Assembly: GCF_029814935.1 (NCBI RefSeq)
Contig: NZ_CP104582.1
Span: forward strand, 3,968,001-4,032,000
Origin: Pseudomonas sp. GD03919
GTDB taxonomy: Bacteria; Pseudomonadota; Gammaproteobacteria; Pseudomonadales; Pseudomonadaceae
Length of the DNA: 64,000 nucleotides
Direction: 5' to 3'
Below, piece after piece: positions 47,888-60,725 of the stretch. The notes beneath the pieces are model-generated. The model had not been told where the DNA came from. It worked only from the letters and a program-made list of their open reading frames with translations, and did not search any database. The position numbers and the translations under genes were made by a program. Every line of letters starts with the position of its first letter. Within the stretch, counting starts at the first letter, position 1.

Positions 47888-48811
47888 TTATTTAACCAGC
47901 GTACGCCATTCGGCATGCGCGCTGGTCTTGCCGGTGACCAGGTCGAAGTAGGCCTTCTGCAGCTTCTCGGTCACCGGGCCACGGCGACCTGCACCGATCT
48001 TGCGGCCGTCGACTTCGCGGATCGGCGTGACTTCGGCAGCGGTGCCGGTGAAAAAGGCCTCGTCGGCGATGTACACCTCATCGCGGGTGATGCGCTTCTC
48101 GACCACCTTGATGCCGTGCTCTTCGGCCAGGGTCAGGATGGTGCTGCGGGTAATGCCGTTGAGGCAGGAGGTCACTTCCGGGGTGTACACCACGCCGTCC
48201 TTGACCAGGAAGATGTTCTCGCCCGAGCCTTCGGCCACGTAGCCTTCCGGATCCAGCAGCATGGCCTCGTCGGCGCCGCCGGAGATGGCTTCCTGCAAGG
48301 CCAGCATCGAGTTGATGTAGTTGCCGTTGGCTTTCGCGCGGGTCATGGCGATGTTGACGTGATGGCGGGTGTAGGAGCTGGTGCGCACCTTGATGCCCGC
48401 TTCCAGGGCTTCTTCCCCCATGTACGCGCCCCAGTGCCAGGCGGCAACGATCACGTGTACTTTCAGGCCAGCGGCGCGCAGCCCCATGCCTTCGCTGCCG
48501 AAGAACACCATCGGGCGCAGGTAGGCGCTTTCCAGGCCGTTCTCGCGCACGGCGGCACGCTGCGCTTCGTTGATCTCTTCCTTGGTGAAAGGAATCTGCA
48601 TATTGAAGATATGCGCGGAGTCGAACAGGCGATCGGTGTGCGCCTGCAGGCGGAAGATCGCGGTGCCGTCCGGGGTGTTGTAGGCACGCACACCCTCAAA
48701 CACGCCCATGCCGTAGTGCAGGGTATGGGTCAGCACATGGGTGTTGGCTTCGCGCCAAGGCACCAGTTTGCCGTCGTACCAGATCACGCCATCACGGTCG
48801 GACATCGACAT
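47888..48811 (-). CDS. ilvE: Branched-chain amino acid aminotransferase
   Basis: A 307-residue class IV PLP aminotransferase for the last step of leucine, isoleucine and valine synthesis. The PLP lysine is Lys160 in MTRAKANGNYINS. The start (DGVIWYDGKLVPWREAN), HYGMGVFEGVRAY and VAEGSGENIFLVKDG are family signatures. The ATG at 48811 has GAGGAG nine bases upstream. It lies 63 bases after glnE in the same direction. Confidence 0.96.
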   Translation of the reverse strand: MSMSDRDGVIWYDGKLVPWREANTHVLTHTLHYGMGVFEGVRAYNTPDGTAIFRLQAHTDRLFDSAHIFNMQIPFTKEEINEAQRAAVRENGLESAYLRPMVFFGSEGMGLRAAGLKVHVIVAAWHWGAYMGEEALEAGIKVRTSSYTRHHVNIAMTRAKANGNYINSMLALQEAISGGADEAMLLDPEGYVAEGSGENIFLVKDGVVYTPEVTSCLNGITRSTILTLAEEHGIKVVEKRITRDEVYIADEAFFTGTAAEVTPIREVDGRKIGAGRRGPVTEKLQKAYFDLVTGKTSAHAEWRTLVK

Positions 48812-48874
48812 CTTGCCTGCTCCTCAAATTCGCTTCACGGTTCGCACAATAAGATAGGGCCGCAGCCCCGTCAT

Positions 48875-51817
48875 TCAACTCAATCCCAGTTCGCGCCACA
48901 GGCGCATCACAGCGCGTCGCTCATCCTGGAACTGATCCCCCGGCACCACTCCAGGCTGCTTCTGCAGCGCCTGGCGATGGGCCGCCGAGCGGTAATTCTT
49001 GTAGACCTCACGCAGCAACGCGGCATCCTCGGCGCCCATCAGACCGACCCGCTCCAGACCTTCCAGAATGCGGATGTTATCGGTGAACTCGAGTAGCTGC
49101 GGGTGCTGCCACGACCAGGCCAGAGCCGCGTATTGCACCATAAATTCGATATCGACGATACCACCGGCGTCCTGCTTCAGATCGAAGGAGGACGTGGCCT
49201 CGAAGGCATTCGGCGCCGTTCCGGCTGCGGTATTTTTGTTGCCAAGGTTGTCGCGCATCTTCGCCCGCATCTCGCTGACCTCGACGCGCAGCGCCTGGAT
49301 ATCACGCTGACGACCCAGCACGGCAGCGCGCACGCGGGCAAACTCGCCGGCCAGACGCGAACAGCCCACCAGCACCCGCGCGCGCACCAGCGCCTGATGC
49401 TCCCAGGTCCAGGCCTCGTTCTCCTGGTAGCGCTGGAAGGCGCCGAGCGAGCTGACCAGAAGCCCGGCTGCGCCCGATGGTCGCAGACGCATATCCACTT
49501 CATACAGGGCGCCGGAGGCGGTCTGAGTAGTCAGCAAATGAATGATGCGCTGCCCCAGGCGGGTGAAGAACTGCGCGCCGTCGATGGGTTTGGCACCATC
49601 GGTCTCGGCCTGCGGATCGCCGTCATGAATGAACACCAGATCCAGATCCGACCCGTGGCCGAACTCCAGGCCACCGACCTTACCGTAGCCGACGATGATG
49701 AAGTCCGGGTCGCACGGTGTGCCGTCTGCACGGAACGGCCGACCATGACGCTGCACCGTGTGCTGCCAGGCCAGCGCCAGCACCTGATCGAGAATCGCCT
49801 CGGCCAGCCAGGTGAGGTAATCCGACACTTTCATCAAGGGCAGCGTACCGGCGATCTCCGAGGCGGCCACGCGCAGGCTGTGCGCCAGCTTGAAATGACG
49901 CAGCGCCTCCATCTGCTGCTCCAGATCCTCCTCGGGAATGCGCACCAGCCGTTCGCGCAGCTCGGCGGCCAGCTCCGGCGCCAGCGGCGGCGAATACAAC
50001 CGGCCTTCATTGAGCAACTCATCGAGCAGCAGCGGGTAGCGGGCTATCTGCTCGGCAATCCAGGGGCTGGCGGCGCAGAGCGTGATCAGTCGCTCCAGCG
50101 CTCCTGGGTTTTCAGTCAGAAGCACCAGGTAGGCCGAGCGCCGGGCGACCTTCTCGACCAACGGCAGCACCCGCTCCAGCACCAGATCCGGCCTGTCGTG
50201 CTCGACGGTCTGCGCCAGCAAGCGCGGAATGAAGGCATCCAGACGCTCGCGCCCGAGCCGCTGCATGGCACGCACCTGCGGCCCGCTGCGCAGATCGACG
50301 AGGCGCCGATTGGCCGTGACGGCCTCGACAAAGCCGGCTTCCTGCAACTGCAGCACGGCAGCCTCATCATCCAGTGCGCCTTGCCATAAAGGCAGCCACT
50401 CGGCGCCGACTGCGGTTTCGCCGGCCTGCGCCTCATCATCGTCGGGATCGGCGATCACTTGCTGGAAGTGCCATTCGATGCGGCCACGCCAATGCATCAG
50501 GCGCTCATGGAAACTCGACCAGTCGGCAAAGCCCATGATCGCCGCCACCCGCGCCTGATCCTGCGCATCGGCCGGCAGCATCTGCGTCTGCCGGTCACCG
50601 ATGCCTTGCAGGGCATGCTCGGTATAACGCAGAAACTCATAACCTTCCTTCATCTCCGCAACCACCGCCGGGGGCAGGTAGCCTTGCCCTTCCAGCGTGA
50701 TCAGCACCTTGAGCAGCGGGCGCTGCTGCAGGCTGAGGTCGCGTCCGCCATGGATCAGCTGGAAAGCCTGGGCGATGAACTCGATCTCGCGAATACCCCC
50801 CGCGCCGAGCTTGATGTTCTCGCTCATGCCCTTGCGCCGCACCTCCTGCTGGATCAGCAGTTTCATCGCACGCAGCGCCTCGATGGCGGAAAAGTCCAGA
50901 TAACGGCGATAGACGAAGGGCCGCAGCATTTCCAGCAACTCGGCACCCGCCTTCTGATCCCCCCCCACTACGCGCGCCTTGATCATCGCGTAGCGCTCCC
51001 AGTCGCGCCCCTGGTCCTGGTAGTACTGCTCCAGTGCATTGAAGCTGAATACCAGCGCACCGCTGGAGCCATAAGGGCGCAAGCGCATGTCGGTGCGGAA
51101 TACGAAACCGTCGACGGTGATCGCATCCAGCGCCTTGATCAGCTTCTGCCCAAGGCGGGTGAAGAACTCCTGATTGTCCAGCGGACGTTTGACCCCTTCG
51201 GTCTCGCCGCCCTCCGGGTAACCGAAGATCAGGTCGATATCCGAAGAAAGATTGAGCTCATGCGCGCCAAGCTTGCCCATGCCGAGAATGACCATGTGCT
51301 GCGCCTGGCCGCTGCGCCGCCCTACCGGCGTACCGAACTGCGCGCAATGGCGTGGATAGAGCCAGTGATAGGCCAGATCGATACATGCGTCGGCCAGATC
51401 GGACAGATCGCGACAGGTCTCCGCCAGCGCCGCCTGGCGGCTGAAGTCGCGCCAGATGATGCGCAGTTGCTGTCGATTACGAAAACGCCGCAGGCAACGC
51501 CCCAGCGCATCCTCGTCGGCACACTCGGCCAACTGTGCCTCCAGCTGCTGACGCAGTTCGCCTGGCGCCAGGCTGCGTTCCAGCTCGCCGGAATCGGCCA
51601 GCGCAACGAACATCTGCGGATCACGCCGGGCCTGCTCGGCGACGAAATCGCTCAGCGCCGACACCTGCTGCCAGGCCATGCGCCGCGCCTGCGGCCAGGC
51701 CGCAACTCGCTCGACCAGCCCGTCACGCTCGGCCAGCGCCGCCTGCAATGACTGTTCGGCGCGCTCGGCAAGGGCGCTCAGGGAAGGGGGCAACTCGACC
51801 AACAACGGCAGGCTCAT
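48875..51817 (-). CDS. glnE: Bifunctional glutamine synthetase adenylyltransferase/deadenylase
   Basis: A 980-residue enzyme that adds or removes AMP on glutamine synthetase according to PII state. Two nucleotidyltransferase domains show the paired motifs ILGMGKLGAHELNLSSDIDL (N-terminal deadenylase) and IVGYGKVGGLEFGHGSDLDL (C-terminal adenylase). The length is normal. It is divergent from aceE across a 270-base gap that holds the palindromes described below. Confidence 0.96.
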   Translation of the reverse strand: MSLPLLVELPPSLSALAERAEQSLQAALAERDGLVERVAAWPQARRMAWQQVSALSDFVAEQARRDPQMFVALADSGELERSLAPGELRQQLEAQLAECADEDALGRCLRRFRNRQQLRIIWRDFSRQAALAETCRDLSDLADACIDLAYHWLYPRHCAQFGTPVGRRSGQAQHMVILGMGKLGAHELNLSSDIDLIFGYPEGGETEGVKRPLDNQEFFTRLGQKLIKALDAITVDGFVFRTDMRLRPYGSSGALVFSFNALEQYYQDQGRDWERYAMIKARVVGGDQKAGAELLEMLRPFVYRRYLDFSAIEALRAMKLLIQQEVRRKGMSENIKLGAGGIREIEFIAQAFQLIHGGRDLSLQQRPLLKVLITLEGQGYLPPAVVAEMKEGYEFLRYTEHALQGIGDRQTQMLPADAQDQARVAAIMGFADWSSFHERLMHWRGRIEWHFQQVIADPDDDEAQAGETAVGAEWLPLWQGALDDEAAVLQLQEAGFVEAVTANRRLVDLRSGPQVRAMQRLGRERLDAFIPRLLAQTVEHDRPDLVLERVLPLVEKVARRSAYLVLLTENPGALERLITLCAASPWIAEQIARYPLLLDELLNEGRLYSPPLAPELAAELRERLVRIPEEDLEQQMEALRHFKLAHSLRVAASEIAGTLPLMKVSDYLTWLAEAILDQVLALAWQHTVQRHGRPFRADGTPCDPDFIIVGYGKVGGLEFGHGSDLDLVFIHDGDPQAETDGAKPIDGAQFFTRLGQRIIHLLTTQTASGALYEVDMRLRPSGAAGLLVSSLGAFQRYQENEAWTWEHQALVRARVLVGCSRLAGEFARVRAAVLGRQRDIQALRVEVSEMRAKMRDNLGNKNTAAGTAPNAFEATSSFDLKQDAGGIVDIEFMVQYAALAWSWQHPQLLEFTDNIRILEGLERVGLMGAEDAALLREVYKNYRSAAHRQALQKQPGVVPGDQFQDERRAVMRLWRELGLS

Positions 51818-51907
51818 GGTCTATCCTTTTGGCGGGCTGCCAGACATACGGCGCAGACACCCAAACCCCTGAGGTAGTGGGCGCGCGCGGCCGGCAACAC
51901 CGCGAAC

Positions 51908-51975
51908 TGTAGTTTTACTACGGAAGAAATGTATCCAGAGGGCTGAATCCGCCGTCGAAATGTAGTAAAACTACA
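51908..51975. promoter_or_regulatory. Two matching 15-bp palindromes upstream of aceE
   Basis: TGTAGTTTTACTACG (51908-51922) and TGTAGTAAAACTACA (51961-51975) are inverted copies of one motif, TGTAGT-N3-ACTACA; the second is a perfect palindrome, the first has one mismatch. Their centres are 53 bases apart, close to five helical turns, which suits cooperative or looping binding by a dimeric repressor. They lie 113-180 bases before the aceE ATG and about 90 bases from glnE. The cognate regulator is not identifiable here. Confidence 0.65.
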
Positions 51976-52087
51976 CGCGGCCGGTCCTACCCCCGGTAAA
52001 TCCAAGAACTTCAACTCGCCCGCCCAAAAAGCTGACGAGACCCAACTGGCCTCCGATTCTGGAAGCCTTTCCGCCCTGGAGCAAGCC

Positions 52088-54733
<2,646 letters not shown>

Positions 54734-54744
54734 GGAGCGTAGCG

Positions 54745-56721
54745 ATGAGTGAGTTGATTCGCGTACCCGACCTCGGCGGTGAAGGCGAGGTGATTGAACT
54801 GCTGGTCAATGTCGGCGACCGCATCGAAGCCGATCAGAGCGTACTGACCCTGGAGTCCGACAAGGCCTCCATGGAAGTGCCCTCGCCCAAGGCCGGCGTG
54901 ATCAAGGAAATCAAGGTCAAGATCGGTGACCGCCTGAAGGAAGGCGACGAGCTGCTGGTGCTGGACGTCGAAGGTGCTGCGCAAGCGGCGCCTGCGCCGA
55001 AAGCCGAAGCCGCCCCTGCCGAAGCCCCGCAAGCGGTCGCTCCGGCAGCAGCGCCCGCCGCTGCTGCCACCGGCAGCAGCGTGCAGGACGTGCACGTGCC
55101 GGATATCGGCACCGACGGCAAGGTCAAGGTCATCGAAGTCATGGTCAAGGCCGGCGACACGATCGAAGCCGACCAGTCGCTGATCACCCTGGAGTCCGAC
55201 AAGGCCTCCATGGAAATCCCCTCGCCGGCTGCCGGCGTGGTGGAGCAAGTGCTGGTCAAGCTGGATGATGAAATCGGCACTGGCGACCTGATCCTCAAGC
55301 TGCGCACCGCTGGTGGCGCAACTGCCGACGCTGCTCCGGCTCAAGCCGCAGCACCCGCTGCTGCGCCAGCCGCCGCACCTGCTCCCGCTGCCGCAGCCCC
55401 GGCTGCTGCTTCGGTGCAGGACGTACACGTGCCGGACATCGGCTCCAGCGCCAAGGGCAAGGTCATCGAGATCATGGTCAAGGCCGGCGACAGCATCGAA
55501 GCCGACCAGAGCCTGCTGACCCTGGAATCCGACAAGGCCTCCATGGAAATCCCCTCGCCGGCTGCCGGCGTGGTGGAAGAAGTGCTGGTCAAGCTGGATG
55601 ACGAGATCGGCACCGGCGACCTGATTCTCAAGCTCAAGGTCGCGGGCGCCGCACCGGCCGCTGCGCCGGCGCAAGCCAGCCAGGAAGTGCACCGCGTACC
55701 GGAAGGCGCCGCACCGGAAGTGGCCGCCGAAGTGCGCGCCATCGCCTCGCTGTCTGCTGCCGCTGCCGATCCGGCCAACGCACCCAAGCGCAGCAGCGCC
55801 AAGGTGCACGCCGGCCCTGCCGTGCGTCAGCTGGCCCGCGACTTCGGTGTGGAGCTGGCGGATATCGCCGGCACCGGCCCGAAAGGTCGCATTCTCAAGG
55901 AAGACGTGCAGGCTTACGTCAAGGCCATGATGCATAAGGCCAAGGCCGCACCGCAGGCGCCTGCTGCAGCTGCTACCGGCGGCGCCGGCATCCCGCCGAT
56001 CCCGACCGTGGACTTCAGCAAGTTCGGTGAAGTCGAAGAAGTGGCCATGACCCGCCTGATGCAGGTCGGCGCTGCCAACCTGCACCGCAGCTGGCTCAAC
56101 GTGCCGCACGTGACCCAGTTCGATTCGGCCGACATCACCGACCTGGAAGCCTTCCGCGTCGCGCAAAAGGCCGTGGCGGAAAAGGCCGGCGTCAAGCTGA
56201 CCGTGCTGCCGCTGCTGCTCAAGGCCTGCGCCCACCTGCTCAAGGAACTGCCGGACTTCAACAGTTCGCTGGCGCCGAGCGGCAAGGCGATCATCCGCAA
56301 GAAGTACGTGCATATCGGCTTCGCCGTCGATACGCCGGACGGCCTGCTGGTGCCGGTGATCAAGAACGTCGACCAGAAGAGTCTGCTGCAACTGGCTGCT
56401 GAAGCCGCCGCCCTGGCGGAAAAAGCGCGCACCAAGAAGCTCTCGGCTGATGACATGCAGGGCGCCTGCTTCACCATCTCCAGCCTCGGCCACATTGGCG
56501 GCACCGGCTTCACGCCGATCGTCAACGCGCCGGAAGTGGCGATCCTCGGTGTCAGCAAGGCAACCATGCAGCCGGTGTGGGATGGCAAGGCCTTCCAGCC
56601 CAAGCTGATGCTGCCGCTGTCGCTGTCCTACGATCACCGGGTGATCAACGGCGCGGCTGCCGCACGCTTCACTCAGCGCCTGTCGCAGCTGCTGGCCGAC
56701 ATCCGCACCATCCTGCTGTAA
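54745..56721 (+). CDS. aceF: Pyruvate dehydrogenase E2 (dihydrolipoamide acetyltransferase), three lipoyl domains
   Basis: A 658-residue E2 core subunit. Three lipoyl domains (about residues 2-77, 113-187 and 224-298) each carry the lipoylated lysine in ESDKAS and are joined by Ala/Pro linkers. A peripheral-subunit-binding domain follows (about 350-390: AGPAVRQLARDFGVELADI), then the catalytic domain ending in YDHRVINGAAAARF. P. aeruginosa AceF, as I recall, is shorter (about 547 residues, two lipoyl domains), so this gene has one more, like E. coli and A. vinelandii. Confidence 0.96.
   Translation: MSELIRVPDLGGEGEVIELLVNVGDRIEADQSVLTLESDKASMEVPSPKAGVIKEIKVKIGDRLKEGDELLVLDVEGAAQAAPAPKAEAAPAEAPQAVAPAAAPAAAATGSSVQDVHVPDIGTDGKVKVIEVMVKAGDTIEADQSLITLESDKASMEIPSPAAGVVEQVLVKLDDEIGTGDLILKLRTAGGATADAAPAQAAAPAAAPAAAPAPAAAAPAAASVQDVHVPDIGSSAKGKVIEIMVKAGDSIEADQSLLTLESDKASMEIPSPAAGVVEEVLVKLDDEIGTGDLILKLKVAGAAPAAAPAQASQEVHRVPEGAAPEVAAEVRAIASLSAAAADPANAPKRSSAKVHAGPAVRQLARDFGVELADIAGTGPKGRILKEDVQAYVKAMMHKAKAAPQAPAAAATGGAGIPPIPTVDFSKFGEVEEVAMTRLMQVGAANLHRSWLNVPHVTQFDSADITDLEAFRVAQKAVAEKAGVKLTVLPLLLKACAHLLKELPDFNSSLAPSGKAIIRKKYVHIGFAVDTPDGLLVPVIKNVDQKSLLQLAAEAAALAEKARTKKLSADDMQGACFTISSLGHIGGTGFTPIVNAPEVAILGVSKATMQPVWDGKAFQPKLMLPLSLSYDHRVINGAAAARFTQRLSQLLADIRTILL
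55081..55635 (+). repeat. Direct repeat encoding lipoyl domains 2 and 3 of AceF
   Basis: Segments 55081-55302 and 55414-55635, offset by exactly 333 bases, are nearly identical at DNA level, including long runs around the lipoyl lysine. Domain 1 is clearly more divergent, which suggests a later duplication or gene conversion of the second domain. Confidence 0.8.
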
Positions 56722-56752
56722 ACCGTTTCGAGCACGCCACGCTCGCACCCTC

Positions 56753-56782
56753 AACCCCGCCCATCCAGGCGGGGTTCTTTTT
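56753..56782 (+). terminator. Rho-independent terminator of aceEF
   Basis: AACCCCGCC (56753-56761) pairs with GGCGGGGTT (56768-56776) over a six-base loop and is followed by CTTTTT, 31 bases after the aceF stop. Confidence 0.92.
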
Positions 56783-56877
56783 GCCTGCACGAATCAGGGC
56801 CGGCTTGATCCTGATCATGGCGCTGAACGCAGCAAGCGCCATGATCGTTGCATCGATCTCGATCCGGTGCGCGCCTC

Positions 56878-57318
56878 ATGCTCTATCTATTGCTCAAATT
56901 CGCCCACCTGACTGCAGCCGCATTCTTCATCGGTGGCGTCTTCTTCGAAGTGATGATTCTCAGCCGTGCCACACAGGCACTGCCGGATGCAGCCAAGGCC
57001 GGCTTCTCACGCGCACTGGGCCAACGCGCCAGGCAGGTCATGCATTGGGTCATACTGGTGCTCTACGCCGCCGGCCTGAGCCTGGCCTGGCACTACCGCG
57101 CAGCCCTGCATGCGCCACTGGCCAGCAGCTTCGGCATTCTGCTCAGCCTGAAAATCATCCTGGCGCTGAGCATCCTCGGGCATTTTCTGCTGGTGGTTTT
57201 CCTGATGCGCAACGGCCGCATGACCGCGCCACGCTCGCGCCGTATTCACCTGAGCGTGCTGCTGCACATGTTGGTCATTCTGTTCCTGGCCAAGGCCATG
57301 TTTCTGCTAAAGCTGTGA
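56878..57318 (+). CDS. Small four-helix membrane protein (CopD-like)
   Basis: A 146-residue integral membrane protein with four hydrophobic segments (about 5-28, 55-75, 85-110 and 122-145). Histidines lie near membrane edges (KFAHLTAAAFFIGG, MHWVILVLYAAG, LGHFLLVVF, LLHMLVILF), a pattern like CopD or haem-binding membrane proteins. No function can be assigned. The ATG at 56878 is chosen because it begins the first helix; the ribosome site is poor. Confidence 0.65.
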   Translation: MLYLLLKFAHLTAAAFFIGGVFFEVMILSRATQALPDAAKAGFSRALGQRARQVMHWVILVLYAAGLSLAWHYRAALHAPLASSFGILLSLKIILALSILGHFLLVVFLMRNGRMTAPRSRRIHLSVLLHMLVILFLAKAMFLLKL

Positions 57319-57328
57319 GCGGGGCAAA

Positions 57329-57862
57329 TCAGCCCTTCTGTACGTTGCGAATCAAAAAGCTCAGCGCCTTGGCCAGCTCACCCGCGCCCTTGTGATCACG
57401 CAGAATGCCCAGCAACGGCGTGTCATCGACCGGGTTGAACAGCACGCAACGAATACCGCCGGTCGGACACTCATAACGGATGAACGGATCGATACCGAAT
57501 ACCGGCAGGCGCTGATTGCGCACTGCGATGGCGGTGCCCTGAGTGCCACGGGTCTCTTCACGCAGGATCAACTCGCCGGCATTGCCAACCGCGAAGCGGT
57601 ACAAGAGATCATCCCGTTGCGCCTGGCCAACCTGGTAACCGGCACGCAGGGCGTAGGTTTCCAGCAAGGCGTTGCTGTGTGCGAGCAGCGCCTAGCGCTC
57701 GTTGTCAGTCAGGTAAAGGCGCTTGAGCCCGTCCAGGTAAGCGGCCTGTTCGGCGCCTTGCAGCAACGCCTTGTCGTCAGCGCTGGCGGTGCCGGGTAGC
57801 CCGCAAGCCAGCACCGCCCCCAGGAGCATGGCCATCAGTTTTCTTGTCAGTCTCGCTTGCAT
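57329..57862 (-). pseudogene. Exported conserved protein interrupted by an in-frame amber codon
   Basis: From ATG 57862 the minus strand reads MQARLTRKLMAMLLGAVLAC, a signal-peptide-like start, for 56 codons, meets TAG at 57694-57692, then continues in the same frame for 121 more codons to a TGA at 57329. Both halves look like coding sequence and no frameshift is needed to join them, so one base change (for example CAG to TAG) has split the gene. The downstream half contains VFGIDPFIRYECPTGGIRCV. I do not recognise the family. A sequencing error or stop readthrough are alternatives. Confidence 0.7.
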
Positions 57863-58000
57863 GATGCACCCTTGCCGAACGCTATAGTGAACTAGGCCTG
57901 AGCCTCAGCCTCCGTCCATGCCAATGTGCCTTGCGGTACAGCGGCCCTGTACCGAGTACGGAAGCCTCGCCTGGTCAGCATACTGGAAGCCCAACGCCTA

Positions 58001-60673
58001 ATGAAAAGCCATCCCGATGCCGGCACACGGTCGGCAGCCGAGGTTGTGACGCAGTTGCCAGTACCCTCGCGGCTCGGCATGTTGCGTTTCGAGCGCTTGA
58101 ACGAGCCAAGCTGGGCACTGCTGTTTCTCGACCCGGCCTGTGAACGCCAGCTAGGTATCAGCGCCAGCGATCTCTGTGCACTGGTGGACGCCCCCTACGC
58201 CAGCCTGATGGAACCCGAAGCGCGCTATCGCCTGCACGACGCCATCCAGCAGCAACTGCTGCAGAGCGCCCACTATCAGGTCAGTTACACCCTGCATACG
58301 CCTCAGGGGCGGCTGAATCTACTGGAGATGGGCGAGCCGTTCAAACAGCGTAATCGCCAGTTGCTGCGTGGTTATCTGCTGATCACCGATGGCAGCTCCA
58401 CCGCCCCATCATCGGCGCCGGTACAGGAGCCTGACCTGCTGGACTCGCTGCAGCACGATCACCTGCAGCGCATGGCGCGTTCACAGACGCAGCGTGAACT
58501 GATCGTGCGGCTGTCGCGTCAACGCTACGTTTCCAGTGACCCGCAGCAGGAAGCCGCCGCGCTGATCACTCAAGCGGCCTGCGAGGTCTATGGTGTCGCT
58601 CGCGCCAGCCTGTGGATGCTCGCCAGCCAGCATCTGCAGCCCATATCGCTGTACCGGCGCGACCTGGCTCGCCACGAACAGCCGCAGGCGATAGACGCGC
58701 GGCATTCCCCGCTGTACCTGCAGGCACTGCACAGCAGCCGGGTGATCGACGCCCATGACGCCCTGCATGATCCGCGCACCCGCGAATTGGCTGCCAGCTA
58801 TCTACAGCCGTATGGCATCCACTCATTGCTCGATGCCAGCATTCGTATCGAAGGCGAAGTGGTAGGCATCCTCTGCCTGGAGCATATCGGCCCGAAGCGT
58901 ATCTGGCAGGCTGACGAGATCGCCTTCGCCGGCGAGTTGGCCGACCAGTTCGCCCAGGTGCTGATCAACCAGCAGAAACGCAGCGCCACCAGCGCCCTGC
59001 ATCTGTTCCAGCGCGCCGTCGAACAGAGCGCCAGCGCCTTTCTGCTGGTCGACCGCGATGGCCGGGTGGAGTACGTCAACCCCAGTTTCACCGCGATCAC
59101 CCTGTACAGTTGCGACGAGGTATATGGCCAGCGCCTGTCCGAGCTGCCGGCCATGGCCAACCTCAGCGACCAGCTGTTCGACACCGACTCGAGCCTGGCC
59201 GAACACAGCAGCTGGCAGGGCGAGTTTCGTAGCCGGCGCAAGAATCAGGAGCCCTACTGGGGCCACCTGTCGATCTCCAAGGTGTACGGCGACGATGGTG
59301 AGCTGACTCACTACATCGGCATCTACGAAGACATCACCGAGGCCAAGCTGGCCCAGCAGCGTATCGAACGCCTGGCCTACACCGACAACCTGACCAACCT
59401 GGGCAATCGTTCCGCCTTCATCCGCAGCCTTGAACAACGCTTTGCCCAGAACCTACGGAGCCTCGGCCTGCTGCTGGTGGACATCGACAACTTCAAGCGC
59501 ATCAACGACAGCCTCGGTCACCAGATCGGCGACAAGCTGCTCTCGGCCCTCGCCCGGCGCCTGCGCAACAGCCTGGGCGCCAAGGGCACCCTGGCACGCT
59601 TCGCCAGCAATGAATTCGCCATCCTGCTCGACGGTTGCGATCAGGACGCAGGCCTGCGTGTCGCTCATCAGGTACTGCAAACCCTGGACAAGCCGCTGTT
59701 CGTCGATAACCAGTTGATCAGCATCACCGGCTCGGTCGGCTTGGCCATCGCCCCGGAACACGGTGACGCCCCGCAGACTCTGATGAAGCACGCCGGCCTC
59801 GCCCTGCATAAAGCCAAGGCTAACGGTAAACATCAGGTGCAGTTGTTCACCGAAGCGCTGAACGCCGAGGCCAACTACAAGCTGTTCGTCGAGAACAACC
59901 TGCGCCGCGCGCTGACTCAGAACGAGCTGGAAGTCTTCTACCAACCCAAACTCTGCCTCAGAAGCGGGCAATTGCTGGGCATGGAGGCGTTGCTGCGCTG
60001 GCAGCATCCGGAAAAAGGCATGATCAGTCCGGATCAGTTCATCGGCGTTGCCGAGGAAACCGGCCTGATCATCCCCATCGGCAAGTGGGTGGTGCGCCAG
60101 GCCTGCCGCATGAGCAAGCAGATCGCCGCCATCGGCCTGGGCCAGTTGCAGGTGGCGATCAACCTGTCGCCCAAGCAGTTCTCCGACCCTGATCTGGTCG
60201 GCTCCATCGCCGCCATCCTCCATGAAGAACAGCTCGACCCGCACCTGCTGGAACTGGAGCTGACCGAAAGCCTGCTGCTGGAAGCCACCGACGATACCCG
60301 CCACCAGCTCAGCCGCCTCAAAAGCCTGGGTCTGAGCCTGGCCATGGACGACTTCGGCACCGGTTATTCCTCGCTCAGCTACCTGAAGAAATTCCCCATC
60401 GACGTGATCAAGATCGATCGCAGTTTCATCAAGGACATTCCGGGCAACCAGGACGACATGGAGATCACCTCGGCGGTGATCGCCATGGCCCACAACCTCA
60501 AGCTCAAGGTGGTCGCCGAAGGCATCGAAACCGGCGCCCAGCTTGGCTTCCTGCGCCGCCACAAATGCGATATCGGCCAGGGTTATCTGTTCGACCGGCC
60601 GATTCCCGGCCGCGAGCTGATCGACGGCCTGCGCCGCTATCCCTGCCGGCCACAGGCCGAGCAACGGACGTAA
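58001..60673 (+). CDS. dipA: c-di-GMP phosphodiesterase DipA (PAS-GAF-PAS-GGDEF-EAL)
   Basis: An 890-residue protein with PAS (about 40-150), GAF (185-345), PAS/PAC (355-470), GGDEF (480-640) and EAL (650-885) domains. The GGDEF site is degenerate (ASNEF, 535-539), while the EAL domain is intact: EALLRW starting at 662, [25 protein letters not shown] and EGIET. It should hydrolyse c-di-GMP; in P. aeruginosa DipA (PA5017) promotes biofilm dispersal. The ATG at 58001 ([14 protein letters not shown]) matches the family start as I know it. Confidence 0.93.
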   Translation: MKSHPDAGTRSAAEVVTQLPVPSRLGMLRFERLNEPSWALLFLDPACERQLGISASDLCALVDAPYASLMEPEARYRLHDAIQQQLLQSAHYQVSYTLHTPQGRLNLLEMGEPFKQRNRQLLRGYLLITDGSSTAPSSAPVQEPDLLDSLQHDHLQRMARSQTQRELIVRLSRQRYVSSDPQQEAAALITQAACEVYGVARASLWMLASQHLQPISLYRRDLARHEQPQAIDARHSPLYLQALHSSRVIDAHDALHDPRTRELAASYLQPYGIHSLLDASIRIEGEVVGILCLEHIGPKRIWQADEIAFAGELADQFAQVLINQQKRSATSALHLFQRAVEQSASAFLLVDRDGRVEYVNPSFTAITLYSCDEVYGQRLSELPAMANLSDQLFDTDSSLAEHSSWQGEFRSRRKNQEPYWGHLSISKVYGDDGELTHYIGIYEDITEAKLAQQRIERLAYTDNLTNLGNRSAFIRSLEQRFAQNLRSLGLLLVDIDNFKRINDSLGHQIGDKLLSALARRLRNSLGAKGTLARFASNEFAILLDGCDQDAGLRVAHQVLQTLDKPLFVDNQLISITGSVGLAIAPEHGDAPQTLMKHAGLALHKAKANGKHQVQLFTEALNAEANYKLFVENNLRRALTQNELEVFYQPKLCLRSGQLLGMEALLRWQHPEKGMISPDQFIGVAEETGLIIPIGKWVVRQACRMSKQIAAIGLGQLQVAINLSPKQFSDPDLVGSIAAILHEEQLDPHLLELELTESLLLEATDDTRHQLSRLKSLGLSLAMDDFGTGYSSLSYLKKFPIDVIKIDRSFIKDIPGNQDDMEITSAVIAMAHNLKLKVVAEGIETGAQLGFLRRHKCDIGQGYLFDRPIPGRELIDGLRRYPCRPQAEQRT

Positions 60674-60725
60674 TACGCGACGCTGCGCGCAGTCCGCCCA
60701 TCCCATGACCACCCAGGAGACCGCC

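Noticed and set aside
55081..55635. Regular direct repeats that might suggest a repeat array.
   Set aside because: They are in-frame lipoyl-domain duplications in aceF; unit size and spacing do not fit CRISPR or satellite DNA.
57329..57667. Treating the downstream half of the amber-split gene as an intact short gene starting at TTG 57667.
   Set aside because: There is no ribosome site, and the upstream in-frame segment with a signal peptide shows that it is the interrupted C-terminal part.
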